A stretch of DNA of 64,000 nt from an uncultured Lacinutrix sp. (GTDB taxonomy: Bacteria > Bacteroidota > Bacteroidia > Flavobacteriales > Flavobacteriaceae), in the NCBI GenBank assembly GCA_937129145.1, contig CAKZMU010000066.1:1-64000 (forward strand). The letters run 5' to 3'. Of the stretch, positions 53,902 through 63,300 are shown piece by piece (position 1 is the stretch's first letter; every line of letters begins with the position of its first letter). The notes under the pieces were generated by a model that made no database searches, was not told the DNA's origin, and was given only the letters and a program-made list of their open reading frames with translations. The translations under genes were made by a program, and so were the position numbers.

Positions 53902-54765
53902 TTATATGGTAATGTAGTTATAGAATTCAGTGTTAAAATCTTCAATTTCTTTGTTTGATAGTTTATTGACTACACGTGTCAAGCGTTCACGTTTTAACTT
54001 CAGTAGCTCAATAAGGTCAATATTACGAAGTCTTTTCCGCATAGAACCATAAAGTCTAACAGACAATAAATTAATTGATAAGCATCCAATAACGGCATAC
54101 ATTGGGTCTAAAGTGATAACACCTGAGTCTTTAAATACATAAACAAGAATAGCTAACACAACACTAATTACTGCTGTAATAACCGTTGTTTGCCAATTCT
54201 TTTTAATACCTTTTTTATGCATGTTGATGGCTCTGTCTATTTCAGCATCTGAGACCAATAAATCTTCAGCGTGTACTTCGGTTTCATTATCATTTTCAGA
54301 TTCTTTCTTTCTTGTAAATTTTTTTGGTGCTTCAGATACACCAATAAGATTGAGTACTTTTTTAATGTTAGCAGCAGCTTTTTCTTGTAAACCAAGAAAA
54401 GACAAAATATCATGAATTGCTTTGTCTGGATTGTTTGCTAAATCTGCATATTGCCTACGTTGCCAGCGCATTGGTAATTTACATTCTTCAATAAGAATTG
54501 GTACCATTTTCTTTTTGGTATTGATAGCGATAGACACTTCATCTTGAACATTTGGAGATTCAACTGATGTTGGGGACAAAATCAGCATAAATGTTCCTGA
54601 TTTGTCTAATGCTTCTTCAATGGCATTATCCCAGTTTTCGCCAAGGCCAATACCTAATTGGTCTATCCATACATTGGCACCTAAATCTTGTAACTCTTTA
54701 ACAAGACCTAAAGCAAATGGCCTGTCTTTACTTGAGTAACTAACGAAAATAGTTTCTGCACTCAT
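53902..54765 (-). CDS. membrane-tethered TIR domain protein
   Basis: A 287-residue protein with an N-terminal TIR domain (about 4-125: TIFVSYSSKDRPFALGLVKE, WIDQLGIGLGENWDNAIEEAL, LILSPTSVESPNVQDE). Glu76 sits in the position of the catalytic Glu of NAD-cleaving TIR domains. A linker is followed by two membrane helices (about 192-211 and 222-238) and a basic, helical C-terminus, so both ends should be cytoplasmic. TIR effectors degrade NAD+ or make cyclic ADP-ribose signals in antiphage systems. It is fourth in an operon with a caspase-hydrolase fusion, which supports an effector role. Confidence 0.85.
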   Translation of the reverse strand: MSAETIFVSYSSKDRPFALGLVKELQDLGANVWIDQLGIGLGENWDNAIEEALDKSGTFMLILSPTSVESPNVQDEVSIAINTKKKMVPILIEECKLPMRWQRRQYADLANNPDKAIHDILSFLGLQEKAAANIKKVLNLIGVSEAPKKFTRKKESENDNETEVHAEDLLVSDAEIDRAINMHKKGIKKNWQTTVITAVISVVLAILVYVFKDSGVITLDPMYAVIGCLSINLLSVRLYGSMRKRLRNIDLIELLKLKRERLTRVVNKLSNKEIEDFNTEFYNYITI

Positions 54766-54831
54766 GTTATGTGTTTTTAGTTTGTTAGGATTAATAAGGG
54801 ATTGTTAATATAATGATTTATTTTTTAGTTA

Positions 54832-57066
54832 CTAACTTAGTAATCTTGCTTTTAAAAACTGAATAAATTCGTCTTCTTCTTTATTTGTCAATGCCACATA
54901 TCCCGCGTACGCATTAGTATGCATAGAGACTTTTTCTCTTATAGGTATATCTTTAGATGCTTTAATGTAAAATTCTTTTGCAGTGTCTAAATTTCCTAAA
55001 TACATATTGGCTTCGGCAACGGTGGCAAATTTCCAAAGGTTATCATCACAATGCGTTGTAGCATTCAAAGCTTGATTTGCATATTTTTTCATTTCGCTTT
55101 TCCCAGATTCTGGGTCAGTCACAATACTTAAAAATGCTAGGTTTATGGCGTGATAGTAAATTTGAGAATGTACTTCATTATCTACTGATATTTCTAGAGC
55201 TTTACTATAATATTCACGTGACAACTCACTAGATTTAAAAGAGGAAGTTTTTAAATAATCACGTTTATGTCGTCCACCAATAATTCCCATTAAGTCGGTA
55301 TTACGTTTTGCAAGCGGATGGTTGTTTAAAATATCATACACTTCTTCTTTGCGCTCGAGTCCTTCAAGTGCAAAAATTAGTTGCGTTAACCCTCTTTTAT
55401 CTAAATCATCTTTATTTGGAAGTAACTCTTTTACAACGGAATCATATTTTCCAAGAACCAAATTAATTTCTTCTTTATTGGTATATTGGTTAAAGAATTT
55501 ACTACCTGTTAAAGTATCCAAAACCAAGCCATAAGTTGCATCTTTATCTGATTTAGGTTTAACCATATCCAAATGTTTTTTTTCTACAAACTCTCTGTGT
55601 TCTTGATGAAATGGCTTATGACAGGACTCTAATGAAACGTATTCATCGTCCGTTGAAGCGGCTACTTTTAATTTAAAAGGATAGGTATCATTAAAGGTTT
55701 CTTTCCATTGTTTACGTAGTGATTTTATGTAATCGCCTTCACTACTTAATTCACTGTATTTTTTATTCCATTGTTTAGCTAATATTTCTGGGGCTATGCC
55801 ATTACTAGGCGTTCCAAACATGACAAGATGTGAAATCCTGTTTCTATTCTCATCATCTAAACCCAAAATAGCTTTTTGAGCCACTAAACCTCCCAAACTG
55901 TGGGCAACTATGGCAATACGGTCATAATCTTTAAACTTATATTTGATAGATGTTTTTAGAAACCCCGCAATTTTATCGACATCAAGAATAGCCCCCCAAA
56001 TATCTTTGCCTAATTTGGGTTGTACTACAGGAGTATAGCCTAAAGGTTTCATTGCCCAACCATCAAAATTGGAGTCGGATTGCAGCATTTTCGGAATATT
56101 ACCAAAAGTGTCTTTTGATTCTCCTGAAAAGCCATGAAGGAATAGCAAAAGGTTGTTGCCTTCGTTTCTTTCCCAAGATTCAATATCATTACTTTTAGCT
56201 GAAATTAATTCGTCTTGTTGAACAGGAATTTTAAACTTATTGGTTACTATTTTCTCATTAAATTGCTGAGGAATATAGCTAATAACAAAATCGCTATTCA
56301 TTTGAAGATTAGCGTAAGGCGTTTGGTCTTTTACAATATCACTTCGTTGTTTAAGAATTTTAATCAACTCAGGAATCCTTACAAATACATAATTAACGGT
56401 TTCTACCATCCTTATATATTCATCTGCAAAAAAGTGTTTGTGCTTAGCATTTAGTGCCTCAATGAAGGCAGTTGTAAGGACACTATAATCGTCATTATTA
56501 TCTCCCCACGATAATTCTTCGGCTTGGGAGGATGCAATAATAGCCATACCTTGTTCATCATCAATTTCTTGCGCTATTCCTTCTAGACTTTCAGTTTTAT
56601 TAAGACTTCTTTGTGCTGAATTATTCGAAACGGTTTGCGAAATAATATCATCTTTACCATCAAAAAAACCAGCCGAATGACAACAGTCAAACATGATAAT
56701 CATTCTTTTTGATTTCATTCGGCTGAGTTTCTCTCTTAGATTTTCTCCTAAAATCAAGCTTTCGCTAGTAGCTCCATAAGGTAGTAAATAGGAGCGGCCT
56801 TTATGATAGCCACCATGCCCAGAATAGAACAAAAGAAACGATGAGTTCTCATCAATTTTTGCTATATAATCGTCTATGGCTTTATTAATGCTTTCGGTTG
56901 TGGCTTCTTTGTCTAGAAGTAGTGTAATATTTTCTTCTTGATAACCACAAATCTCTTGATTGGTTAGCACATCATAAATAGCTTGAGCGTCCCTAATTAC
57001 TTGTGTTGTTTTTTGGGCATTGTCTACACCAATAATTAGAGCGTAAGCATTTTTAAGCGTTCTCAT
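54832..57066 (-). CDS. caspase-alpha/beta hydrolase fusion protein
   Basis: A 744-residue cytoplasmic protein. The N-terminal caspase-like peptidase C14 domain (about 5-260) has ALIIGVDNA, the catalytic His84 in FYSGHGG and the catalytic Cys129 in MFDCCHSAG. An alpha/beta hydrolase domain (about 300-520) follows, with LLLFLHGFSG and the GxSxG-type elbow AHSLGG (Ser390), resembling lipase or GPI-inositol-deacylase-like enzymes. The C-terminus (about 550-744) is helical with TPR-like repeats. A protease and a lipase-like active site in one chain suggests a dual effector. It starts three nt after the stop of the IIPK-motif membrane protein gene. Confidence 0.87.
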   Translation of the reverse strand: MRTLKNAYALIIGVDNAQKTTQVIRDAQAIYDVLTNQEICGYQEENITLLLDKEATTESINKAIDDYIAKIDENSSFLLFYSGHGGYHKGRSYLLPYGATSESLILGENLREKLSRMKSKRMIIMFDCCHSAGFFDGKDDIISQTVSNNSAQRSLNKTESLEGIAQEIDDEQGMAIIASSQAEELSWGDNNDDYSVLTTAFIEALNAKHKHFFADEYIRMVETVNYVFVRIPELIKILKQRSDIVKDQTPYANLQMNSDFVISYIPQQFNEKIVTNKFKIPVQQDELISAKSNDIESWERNEGNNLLLFLHGFSGESKDTFGNIPKMLQSDSNFDGWAMKPLGYTPVVQPKLGKDIWGAILDVDKIAGFLKTSIKYKFKDYDRIAIVAHSLGGLVAQKAILGLDDENRNRISHLVMFGTPSNGIAPEILAKQWNKKYSELSSEGDYIKSLRKQWKETFNDTYPFKLKVAASTDDEYVSLESCHKPFHQEHREFVEKKHLDMVKPKSDKDATYGLVLDTLTGSKFFNQYTNKEEINLVLGKYDSVVKELLPNKDDLDKRGLTQLIFALEGLERKEEVYDILNNHPLAKRNTDLMGIIGGRHKRDYLKTSSFKSSELSREYYSKALEISVDNEVHSQIYYHAINLAFLSIVTDPESGKSEMKKYANQALNATTHCDDNLWKFATVAEANMYLGNLDTAKEFYIKASKDIPIREKVSMHTNAYAGYVALTNKEEDEFIQFLKARLLS

Positions 57067-57069
57067 GTT

Positions 57070-57786
57070 TTAGAATGATATGTTATTGTATATTCTTTTA
57101 ATTTTTGAGACTTGTTCATGGGTAATCTTAGGTGCATTCAGCGCCTTATTATTCAATTCAATTATTTTTTTTAGCTTATGTGAAGTGTCACTACTAATTT
57201 TTCCATTCTCTTTTAAAATACTGACTAAAGTAAAATTTGAAGACGTGGAAATATTAATTCCGTTTTGACTAGCGATTCCTTTTAGTTTTTGATTTATGAC
57301 TTCTTTTAGTTCTAAAAGTTCTTGATAAGGAGATTCAGCATAACTTTTTATTGGAGCTTTTATTTCACTGCTCTTTGGTATAATACTTGAGCCATCTTTT
57401 GGTATGATACTACTTCCATCCTTTGGAATGATACTCGAACCATCTTTAGGAATTATACTACCTTCGTCTATTAACAAAGTATCTGAGGTCGCCATCCCTA
57501 TATCAGTTGAGGTTTCATTAATTAAGCTATCAACTTCTGCTTCAATTCCTGATTGGCTTATTTTGAGAGATTTAAACCTGTCCATTAAACCTCTAATCTG
57601 CGATTTAAATAAATAAAGAAACGTAATTAGAGCTAATGGCCAAATAATAACATCAAGCGTACTTATTAAATTGTTCCAAAAGGATTGCCCTTTTTCAAGT
57701 TCATCTATTTGCTTGGTAAGTGTTTCTAATTTTTTGGTCAATTCTATAACTTTTGTAGAATCTGCTACCTGTTGAAAGTTTATCAT
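57070..57786 (-). CDS. membrane protein with four IIPK octapeptide motifs
   Basis: A 238-residue protein: N-terminal coiled coil (about 12-33), one membrane helix (about 44-61) followed by a basic stretch that should lie inside, then at residues 111-138 four copies of the motif IIPKDGSS (the last one IIPKSS). A helical C-terminal domain follows. The same octapeptide makes up nearly the whole divergent protein at 59899-60228. The start overlaps the stop of the TPR gene (ATGA at 57783-57786). It may be an adaptor between a membrane sensor and the caspase, or a caspase substrate. The family is not recognised. Confidence 0.78.
   Translation of the reverse strand: MINFQQVADSTKVIELTKKLETLTKQIDELEKGQSFWNNLISTLDVIIWPLALITFLYLFKSQIRGLMDRFKSLKISQSGIEAEVDSLINETSTDIGMATSDTLLIDEGSIIPKDGSSIIPKDGSSIIPKDGSSIIPKSSEIKAPIKSYAESPYQELLELKEVINQKLKGIASQNGINISTSSNFTLVSILKENGKISSDTSHKLKKIIELNNKALNAPKITHEQVSKIKRIYNNISF
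57373..57456 (-). repeat. four octapeptide-coding repeats
   Basis: Codes for residues 111-138 (IIPK units) of the membrane protein. The unit is about 24 nt, with varied codons, and matches at peptide level the array at 59926-60213. Confidence 0.85.
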
Positions 57787-59795
57787 TGTGTTTTATTTTT
57801 CCAGTAATTCATAATTTTATTATTGAATTCAGGGTTTTCTTTTAATGTTTTAAAATGAGGGTCGTGTTGAAATGTTGAAGGTGTATAATTATAACCTTGT
57901 GCTACAGCTTTGAGTAAAAATTCTAATGCTTTCTCATTATTATCAATTGAAGCGTAATATTGAGCCCAAGCATAGTCTATGGCTCCAAATTGATAGTCAG
58001 TTCTCAAATCATTTAGTTTTTCAATTTGATTTTTGGCTGCTTCAGCATTTCCATTATTAAATTTTGAAATTGAAAAATGTACTAAGTACTCAATGTTTTC
58101 TGGCTCGGTTTCATCAAGTGTTTTGTACAAATTTTCAGCATTTACATAATCGCCTATAAAATAATATGCTTTAGCAAGTTCAGTTTTACTTGTATTTGAG
58201 TTTTTGTTTGTAATAACTTTATTAAAATAGTTATTTGCTTCATCAATAGTATTACCATTTAAAAACTGAATTCCTGTAAACACATTTAAATAATCCATAT
58301 CCTGATTGGAGGCTGTTAAAGCAAAATCGGATAAGTATTTTTTAAATTCTTCAATTTTTCCTGATTTCACATAAGCACTTATTAACGGACGTTTTAAATA
58401 ATTGTACTCTATAATATTTGTAACGGGAACTAATTTTTTTATAACTTCTTCATAATTACCTAGTTCAACATCGGCAAGCCCTTTTAAATAATACCTAAAA
58501 CCACAACGCGCACAATCTTCCAAGACCATATCATCCATTGGAATTTCATTGTAAATCGCTTCAATATCTTCTGGACGATTTACGTATTGTAGAGCAATAG
58601 TCATGGTTGTCATATTTGTAGCTTGGTCTAGACTTGCATACTTATATTCCTCTTTTTGTGCAGTATAAGCTCTATCATTTTTACCATTAACGATTGATTC
58701 GTGAAAAAGCAAATGGTTTTTTTGCCTTTTGCTTAGTGATGGTTTGTTAGCTATTAATCGTCGTAACGAATCAGCAATTTTAAACTGCCCTTTATTATAG
58801 TAATGGGAAATTCTATGAATCTTAGGTTCAAAAAAATTAGGGTCTTTTTCTATGGCTTTATTTAAAAGGTCTAAATGAATTTTATCATTACCTAAATTAG
58901 CAAGTGCATTTGTCAAGTACTCATAAGCTTGATAGTTTGGAGGGCTTTCTTCGTAATATGATACCTTGTTATCGTCTTTCTTAATATAACCCGATTCATC
59001 TTGTTTATCTTCAGTAGATAAATATCCAAGAATCTCTTGTTTTAATTGTTCAGCACAATCTAAAGGTGTGTTTGGGTCGCATTTTATTGTTTCAAAAGAA
59101 ATAAAAGTTTTGTCAATCAACCCATCTTTAATAGAACCCTGAAGCAAAAGTGTGTCTTTTTCCATGTAAAAAGCACCTTCAATGGATTTACCTGGTTTTA
59201 AATAGTTTTTTAATAAATTACTTAAATCAATAGACCCAGCTTGAGATTTTATAACATTGGTATAATCATTAACAATTTTTGACGAAATGACTTGCCCAAC
59301 TTCATTTTCGGTAATTCCGTGACTAATATATCTGGCTGCAATTCTTCCTACATTATCTAGTTCTTTATCGCCTGTGGTGTTTTCAAAATCTAAAACTGCT
59401 ATTTTGTCGTTTTCATTTAATTCTTCCAAAGAAAAATTACTTCCAAAATTATTTTTAACAATCAATGTTATTGCAATACCAGAAAGTAAACCTATAACAA
59501 ATAATGACGAAAAGTACATTTTTTGAAAAGCACTTTTATTGTAAGGTGTTGTAGGGTCTTCGGTTTGTTGTATCTCGTATTTAAGCAGCCTAAACTTCCA
59601 TATATAGTATATATAAATAGGAAAGCCTAATAATAAAATAATGATGAGGTAGGTAACACTTTTTTCAGGAAGACCAAGTGGTGATGCTATAAGTGCTAAA
59701 ACTTGTAATACGACCCAACTTGATACGATATAAATAGAAAGCATCTTGAATACTTCCTTTTTATGACACTCTTTAACGAAACCTTTTAGGTTCAT
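57783..59795 (-). CDS. three-helix membrane protein with TolB-like and TPR regions
   Basis: A 670-residue protein and first gene of the caspase-TIR operon. Residues 1-16 are basic, followed by membrane helices at about 19-38, 46-66 and 94-113; the basic loop WKFRLLKYE between helices 2 and 3 should be inside, which places the rest outside. A region with KIAVLDFENTTGDKELD (about 131-147) is like the TolB/FlgO-type N-terminal domain found in TPR-bearing membrane regulators, and about 290-660 is a series of TPR repeats. It is probably the sensor. Where such proteins normally carry a DNA-binding or cyclase domain at the N-terminus, this one has none. Confidence 0.8.
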   Translation of the reverse strand: MNLKGFVKECHKKEVFKMLSIYIVSSWVVLQVLALIASPLGLPEKSVTYLIIILLLGFPIYIYYIWKFRLLKYEIQQTEDPTTPYNKSAFQKMYFSSLFVIGLLSGIAITLIVKNNFGSNFSLEELNENDKIAVLDFENTTGDKELDNVGRIAARYISHGITENEVGQVISSKIVNDYTNVIKSQAGSIDLSNLLKNYLKPGKSIEGAFYMEKDTLLLQGSIKDGLIDKTFISFETIKCDPNTPLDCAEQLKQEILGYLSTEDKQDESGYIKKDDNKVSYYEESPPNYQAYEYLTNALANLGNDKIHLDLLNKAIEKDPNFFEPKIHRISHYYNKGQFKIADSLRRLIANKPSLSKRQKNHLLFHESIVNGKNDRAYTAQKEEYKYASLDQATNMTTMTIALQYVNRPEDIEAIYNEIPMDDMVLEDCARCGFRYYLKGLADVELGNYEEVIKKLVPVTNIIEYNYLKRPLISAYVKSGKIEEFKKYLSDFALTASNQDMDYLNVFTGIQFLNGNTIDEANNYFNKVITNKNSNTSKTELAKAYYFIGDYVNAENLYKTLDETEPENIEYLVHFSISKFNNGNAEAAKNQIEKLNDLRTDYQFGAIDYAWAQYYASIDNNEKALEFLLKAVAQGYNYTPSTFQHDPHFKTLKENPEFNNKIMNYWKNKTQ

Positions 59796-59898
59796 TCTCA
59801 GTTAATTAAAAGAAGAGGTTAAAGGTAAAGGGGATTAATAGCTTGCTAAAGTTACATTTTTTCACTAATATAGAGCATATTAACTTTAAAAACATATC
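59796..59898. promoter_or_regulatory. divergent promoter region
   Basis: A 103-nt region separates the five-gene minus-strand operon from the octapeptide gene. TAACTTTA occurs once in each direction (59881-59888 on plus, 59847-59854 on minus), one base off the -7 consensus TAnnTTTG. The arrangement suggests joint control. No clear -33 elements were found. Confidence 0.35.
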
Positions 59899-60228
59899 AT
59901 GGCAAGTAAAGAAAATTCTGATAATATACTTCCTAAGGATGGTTCTAGCATCATTCCAAAAGATGGAAGTAGTATCATCCCGAAAGATGGAAGCAGCATA
60001 ATACCTAAGGATGGTAGTAGTATTATTCCAAAAGATGGCTCTAGCATTATCCCAAAGGACGGAAGTAGTATTATACCGAAAGACGGTTCAAGCATAATAC
60101 CTAAGGATGGTAGTAGTATTATTCCAAAAGACGGTTCTAGCATTATCCCAAAGGATGGAAGTAGTATCATACGAAAAGATGGTTCAAGTATTATTCCTAA
60201 AGATGGAGGAGATATAAAACCTGACTAA
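59899..60228 (+). CDS. octapeptide repeat protein, 12 x IIPKDGSS
   Basis: A 109-residue protein: a nine-residue lead (MASKENSDN), twelve units of the octapeptide IIPKDGSS (first unit ILPKDGSS, eleventh IIRKDGSS, last IIPKDGGD) and a short IKPD tail. No signal peptide or membrane helix is seen, so it should be cytoplasmic. Units vary in synonymous codons, including TCN/AGY switches for the first Ser, so the peptide is under selection. The regular hydrophobic-polar pattern could stack as a beta-solenoid, or the PKDG bond could be a protease site. The same motif occurs four times in the membrane protein of the divergent operon. No function is known. Confidence 0.85.
   Translation: MASKENSDNILPKDGSSIIPKDGSSIIPKDGSSIIPKDGSSIIPKDGSSIIPKDGSSIIPKDGSSIIPKDGSSIIPKDGSSIIPKDGSSIIRKDGSSIIPKDGGDIKPD
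59926..60213 (+). repeat. tandem 24-nt coding repeat, 12 units
   Basis: Twelve 24-nt units coding for IIPKDGSS-type octapeptides. A higher-order period of 96 nt (four units) is visible: the string AGCATAATACCTAAGGATGG starts at 59995 and again at 60091. Confidence 0.92.
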
Positions 60229-60291
60229 TTTTTAAGATACAAACTGTTCAATCATTTAATCTTGCCCTATATTTAAAGTAATTGAAGAATT

Positions 60292-60327
60292 AAAAAAAAG
60301 CCGATTCTAAATTGAATCGGCTTTTTT
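60292..60327. terminator. bidirectional terminator
   Basis: AAGCCGATTC and GAATCGGCTT pair around TAAATT, with A- and T-tracts on either side. It serves the octapeptide gene (+) and the amidohydrolase (-). Confidence 0.9.
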
Positions 60328-60331
60328 ATTG

Positions 60332-63300
60332 TTAGTGAGTTCCTATAATACAACCACATGTTTCCCTTGTGAAACTTTGGCTTTCTTCATGCCACGGAAA
60401 AGCTGCGTTGTATTTATTATTTTCCCAATAGAATTTTCCTCTTGTACTTTCATGGTTTCCTATTTCATTCATCGTTTCGGTATCATATAAACGACCATTA
60501 ACCATCGTGTACCTAACACTTTCAGTATGTCTAATATTTTCTAGCGGATTTTTATCCAGTACAATTAAATCGGCAAGTTTGCCAACTTCAAGTGAACCAA
60601 TATCATTTCCAGCGCCTATATATTCTGCACCATTTAAAGTGGCAGCTCTAAGCGCTTCCATATTGGTCATACCTCCTTGTTGGAGCATCCATAATTCCCA
60701 ATGTGCACCAAGACCTTGTAGTTGTCCATGTGCACCCAAATTTACTTTCACACCAACATCTGTAAGTGCTTTACATACTTTGGAAGTGGCTATATAACCG
60801 TTTTCATATTCTTCTTGAGGCACCATGACACGATGTCTCGAACGTGCATCAACAATACTTCGTGGCATGTATTTTAATAGTTTCTCGTTTTCCCATACAT
60901 TGGTATTTTGATACCAATAATATTCACCACTCATTCCTGCATAATTCACAACAAGAGTAGGTGTGTAACCAGTATTGCTATTTCCCCAAAGTGTCATAAC
61001 ATCTTTATAAACAGGAGCAATTGGAATGTTGTGTTCTACTCCTGTATGACCATCCATAATCATGGTCATATTATGGTAGAATGTCGAACCACCTTCTGGC
61101 ACTACAAAAATACTTTCTTCACGAGCTGCTTGTAATACTTGCTGACGTTGTTCACGACGCGGTTGATTATAACTTTTTACCGATAATGCTCCAAATGCTT
61201 TAGTACGCTTTATTGAAGAACGTGCATCATCCAAACTATTAATGACTGCTTTAAAATCGCCTTCTGCTCCATAAAGTATGTGTCCTGTAGAATACAGTCT
61301 TGGACCAACTAAACTTCCGTTTTTCTGTAATTCTGATAAAGCAAAAACTGCTTGCGTATTGGCAGAAGGGTCATGAGCAGTAGTCACTCCAAATGCTAAA
61401 TTCGCATAAAATTGCCAATGTTTTTGTGTGGTTAATCCGTCACGAAATCCTCCAATATGTGCGTGAGCGTCTACAATTCCAGGCATAATGGTTTTTCCAG
61501 AGACATCATATACTTTAGCATTTGATGGAATTTTCACTTCTGAGGCAGTACCAATTGCTTCAATTTTATTTTGGTTAACGATAATAGTTCCATTTTCAAT
61601 GACTTTATTGCCTTCCATGGTAATAATTCTAGCATTTTTAAAAGCAATTCTTCCGCTTGGTTTATCAGTTTCAACTTCAAGGTTTATAGTCACTTTTGGT
61701 TTAGTTACCATTTTAGTATCTAATGAAGCAGGAGCGGAGTAGTACTCGTTTCCTAAGGTCCAATGAATGGTTTTACTATCATTTGACCAATGTAAATTGA
61801 TGCCTGCATCTTTTGTTAATTGGGTAACAGGAACAAAATTTGTTTTATCCGTCAAATCAAGTGATTTTCCTGCTTGTGGCATTGGCGCCATATATACTTT
61901 AAATAAATGAATAAAAGCGACCCATTTTCCATCTGGGCTTGGTAATAATCGGTTACCATTTTTAGATTTTATAAGAGTTCTTTCGTTGTTTCCATTTAAA
62001 TCAACACTTTTTAATTGTTTGGTTAAAGCACCACCAAAAGTACCTCCATTTTGAAAGATGATACGTTTATCATCTTGAGAAAATAGGGCGTAATCTCCTT
62101 GTTGCGTTAAGAATTTATTGTTTGAACCATCAGCATTCATTACATAGAGACCAGTTTTTTTAGTGAATGTTCTACCTTGGTCGCCATTGCCACCTTCTTT
62201 TCTATACACAATTCTAGAACCATTATTTGAATAAGAAGGATTTCTATAAATACCTTTTTCAGTATGTAATTTTTTAGGTGTGCCTCCTTTTGAAGACACT
62301 GAAAAAATGCCTCCCAAGTTTTCGTCATTCCAGGTCACATACACAATTTGAGAGCCATCAGGTGAAAAAGATGGTTCAAATTCAAAATCGGTTCCTTGTG
62401 TTAATCGCTTTGGTTTTCCTTTTGGAAGCTGCATAGTATATAAATAGCCTAAAGCATTAAATACAATACTTTTTCCATCAGGCGACGTTTTTACATCCCT
62501 AATAACTTTGGCATTAAACTCGTCTGGAGCAACAGGCGTATCAAATTCCACAGCCTTAGCAATTTTTATACTCGTATTAACTTCAAAAGGAATATTGGTT
62601 ACTTGAAGTGTGTTTACATTCACTTTATTAATTTTTCCACCAGACCAAAACACAATGCTGTCGTCGTTTGGTGTCCAACTGAAATTGCTATACACCCCAA
62701 AAATTGCCCAAGCTTCTTGCTGGTCTTTATTGAGTCCATCAAAAATTGGCCATTCTTCGCCAGTTTCTAAGTCATGAATGTATAGTACAGTCTTTGTTCG
62801 TACACGTTTTACAAAAGCTAGTTTTTTTCCATCGTTGGATATTTGAGGTCTAGCAGCTCCTCCTGGACCTCCTGTAATTCTTTCGGTTTTTCCTGTTTTA
62901 AAATCATAACGATTAATCACATAAATTTGACTATTTGGGTCTTTGTTATATTGAAAAAACCCTCCAGGATATACATCTTCGCTATAATACATATAGCGTC
63001 CATCTTTTGATATGCTTGGTTCGTTTACATCTTGTTGGTCGTTTTTGCGTTTTGTAATTTGTATACCGCTTTTACCAGATACATGATACATCCACATTTC
63101 ACCAGCACCTAACGAGCGCGTAGAAGAGAAGTGTTTTCTAGCTACCAAATAGTCACCATCGGACGTCCAAACAGCATTATTAAGCAATCTAAAATTTTCT
63201 TTAGTTATTTGTTTGGCATCGCTTCCGTCCAAATTCATAGTCCAAATATTATCGCCTCCACCAGCATCACTTGTAAAAGAAATGATTTTTCCGTCAGGAC

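Noticed and set aside
59886..60170. A long open frame on the minus strand through the octapeptide array
   Set aside because: It is the antisense image of the 24-nt repeat. Any array with this period stays open in several frames. The plus-strand frame has a non-repeat start, matches the peptide in the divergent operon and shows synonymous variation.
59926..60213. Tandem repeats considered as a CRISPR array
   Set aside because: Units are directly adjacent with no spacers, keep a reading frame and vary at synonymous sites; no cas genes are near.
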